From positions 1 through 5,071 of the forward strand of contig CAZFNQ010000033.1 of the NCBI GenBank assembly GCA_964520375.1: a stretch of 5,071 nucleotides of DNA, in the 5' to 3' direction. A model generated the notes under the pieces. It was not told where the DNA came from. It searched no databases and saw only the letters and a program-made list of their open reading frames with translations. Within the stretch, counting starts at the first letter, position 1. Every line of letters starts with the position of its first letter. Below, in pieces: positions 3,765 through 5,071 of the stretch. The position numbers were made by a program, and so were the translations under genes. This DNA is from CAZFNQ01 sp964520375. Its GTDB lineage: Bacteria; Patescibacteriota; Saccharimonadia; Saccharimonadales; JANWIN01.

Positions 3765-5071
3765 TCAGGCCAGTGATTTCAAAGCAGTTTCTACGCGTTT
3801 CAATGACAATTCCTTACCCAGAAGCGCTAATGTCTCGGCTAGGCCTGGGCTGGCCGGTGCCTGCGTGGTAGCTATGCGGATTAGACTGAATAAAACTACA
3901 GGTCGCTGATCGGTCTCATCGCGCAGCATATTAAGGCGTTTTGCCAGGTCTTCTGCCGTGAAGTCGGATTGGGCCAGGGTTGCTTTACTCTTTTCAAGCA
4001 GTTGAACTAGTTGATCTTTTGACATTGAGCCTAGTTGTTTGTGATTACTTATAAGTTTGGGATTGACTGGCAGATCTTTGAAGAAAAATGTGGTTAGTTC
4101 TGGTAGCTCAGAAAGATATTTTAATCTATCCTGAACAAGACCCAGCACGCCTTTTTTGTAAATATCATCAAATTTGGCAGCCTCCTTTGGCCAATATTGT
4201 TTAACCCGGGCGAACAGCTCATCAAGTGACAAAGCCCGAATATAATGGCCATTCATCCAAAGCAAACGTTGTTCATCGAACCGCGCGCCACTTCTTTGCA
4301 CCTGCTCTAAATGAAATTTATGGACGAGCTCAGACTTATTAAAGATTTCTTGTTCGGTGCCGTCATTCCAGCCTAGTAAGGCAATAAAGTTTAGCAGAGC
4401 TTCTGGCAGGAAGCCCTGTCTGATGTACTCTAGTACATCTTTGGCACCGTCGCGTTTACTCAGTTTCTTGTTGCCATCTGGTCCCAGAATATGCGGCATC
4501 GTGGCCAAGACCGGAATTTCGAGGCCAAGCGCTTCATATAGATTTAAATAATTAGGAACGCTGGCTAGGAACTCCTGCCCGCGAATAACATGACTAATCT
4601 CCATTTCGGCGTCGTCAACAATGTGGGCAAAGTTATATGTCGGATAGCCATCTGATTTAATAAGCACAAAATCATCGATGACTTCTGGGCCGGTTGTCAG
4701 CTCGCCCATGACACTATCATGCCAGGAATAAGCTTTGGGTTCTGACTTGAACCTTAGCGGCCGCTTACGGTCCCAGGCCGGCGGGTCAGCTGGGCGATGG
4801 TTTCGGTATAAGAACGGTTTCTTGGTTTTTACAGCCAAATCACGAAAAGCTTGGACCTCCTGTGCACTATACGGATCCGCGTAAGCTCGGCCGGCCTTGA
4901 CTAGTTTCTCTGCCCATTGCTGATAACTATCCAACCGGTCACTTTGTAGAACAGGGCCTTCGTCCGGCTGTAATCCCAACGCATTTAAGCTGTCGACAAT
5001 ATGCTGGGTGGCACCTTCGACCTCACGTTTTTTATCGGTGTCCTCGATTCTTAGGATAAACTTTCCCTCAC
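3765..5071 (-). CDS. gltX: Glutamyl-tRNA synthetase, class I (5' end outside the window)
   Basis: The enzyme charges tRNA(Glu), and in many bacteria also tRNA(Gln), with glutamate in the cytosol. The frame stays open to the window edge: the codons at 4980-5069 read EGKFILRIEDTDKKREVEGA and onward, the canonical GluRS sequence. The visible 434 residues therefore lack only about 35-40 N-terminal residues with the HIGH-type motif; the apparent TTG at 4977-4979 is an internal Leu codon. In visible-residue numbering, LRIEDTD is at 6-12, SDGYPTYNFAHIVDD at 139-153, VIRGQEFLAS at 161-170 and the KMSKS-equivalent KKLSKRDG at 201-208, followed by the helical anticodon-binding region. The Cys ligands of the zinc site of E. 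coli GluRS are absent (YADPYSAQE where YKCYCSKE is expected), as in other zinc-free GluRS. The gene ends 30 bp before the DUF3048 gene and appears intact in the visible part. Confidence 0.96.
   Translation of the reverse strand, partial: EGKFILRIEDTDKKREVEGATQHIVDSLNALGLQPDEGPVLQSDRLDSYQQWAEKLVKAGRAYADPYSAQEVQAFRDLAVKTKKPFLYRNHRPADPPAWDRKRPLRFKSEPKAYSWHDSVMGELTTGPEVIDDFVLIKSDGYPTYNFAHIVDDAEMEISHVIRGQEFLASVPNYLNLYEALGLEIPVLATMPHILGPDGNKKLSKRDGAKDVLEYIRQGFLPEALLNFIALLGWNDGTEQEIFNKSELVHKFHLEQVQRSGARFDEQRLLWMNGHYIRALSLDELFARVKQYWPKEAAKFDDIYKKGVLGLVQDRLKYLSELPELTTFFFKDLPVNPKLISNHKQLGSMSKDQLVQLLEKSKATLAQSDFTAEDLAKRLNMLRDETDQRPVVLFSLIRIATTQAPASPGLAETLALLGKELSLKRVETALKSLA

Noticed and set aside
4977..4979. 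TTG as the start codon of gltX.
   Set aside because: The frame continues upstream to the window edge with canonical GluRS sequence including LRIEDTD, so this is an internal Leu codon.

Overview
The window is a stretch of small-genome bacterial chromosome in which every supported gene lies on the minus strand. In transcription order (right to left) these are: a 5'-truncated glutamyl-tRNA synthetase (gltX); a membrane-anchored DUF3048/YerB-like protein; a membrane histidine kinase; a receiver-only response regulator; a 191-bp gap; a small UmuD-like protein; and the first codons of another gene that overlaps it by ATGA, probably the matching UmuC-type polymerase. TGA is used as a normal stop in three genes, so the code is not the Gracilibacteria/Absconditabacteria type. 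The compact spacing, the YerB-like protein with a cytosolic basic tail, and the receiver-only regulator resemble Saccharibacteria or another Patescibacteria (CPR) lineage. That placement is an inference from general appearance, not from a marker gene.

The right half (about 935-5071) holds housekeeping and envelope-linked functions. gltX is followed after 30 bp by the DUF3048 gene. That gap carries an extended -10 promoter-like sequence (TGTTACAAT) ending just before the ATG, and there is no Shine-Dalgarno (SD) sequence, so a near-leaderless transcript is possible. The DUF3048, kinase and regulator genes are spaced by 7 bp and 1 bp and almost certainly form one transcription unit. The kinase has two N-terminal membrane helices with almost no external loop, a degenerate HAMP-like linker, a PAS domain and a complete HisKA/HATPase core. 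The regulator is a bare receiver domain with no output domain.

The left part (1-537) is the most unusual. The UmuD-like protein is only 112 residues. From a recalled, ungapped alignment with E. coli UmuD, both catalytic residues are replaced (Ser60 by Asn49, Lys97 by Cys86), the self-cleaved arm is shortened, and a C-terminal block of about 20 residues is missing. It looks like a fixed UmuD'-type partner that cannot be controlled by self-cleavage.

Its leader appears to be a structured RNA. A perfect 11-bp long-range pairing (450-460 with 346-356) covers part of a very strong SD and the A of the start codon, and it encloses three further hairpins. A promoter-like element lies upstream at 512-540. 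A 35-codon leader ORF (393-500) runs through one arm of the long pairing and two of the hairpins, which suggests translational rather than proteolytic control of the umuDC-like pair. This model is inferred from sequence alone.
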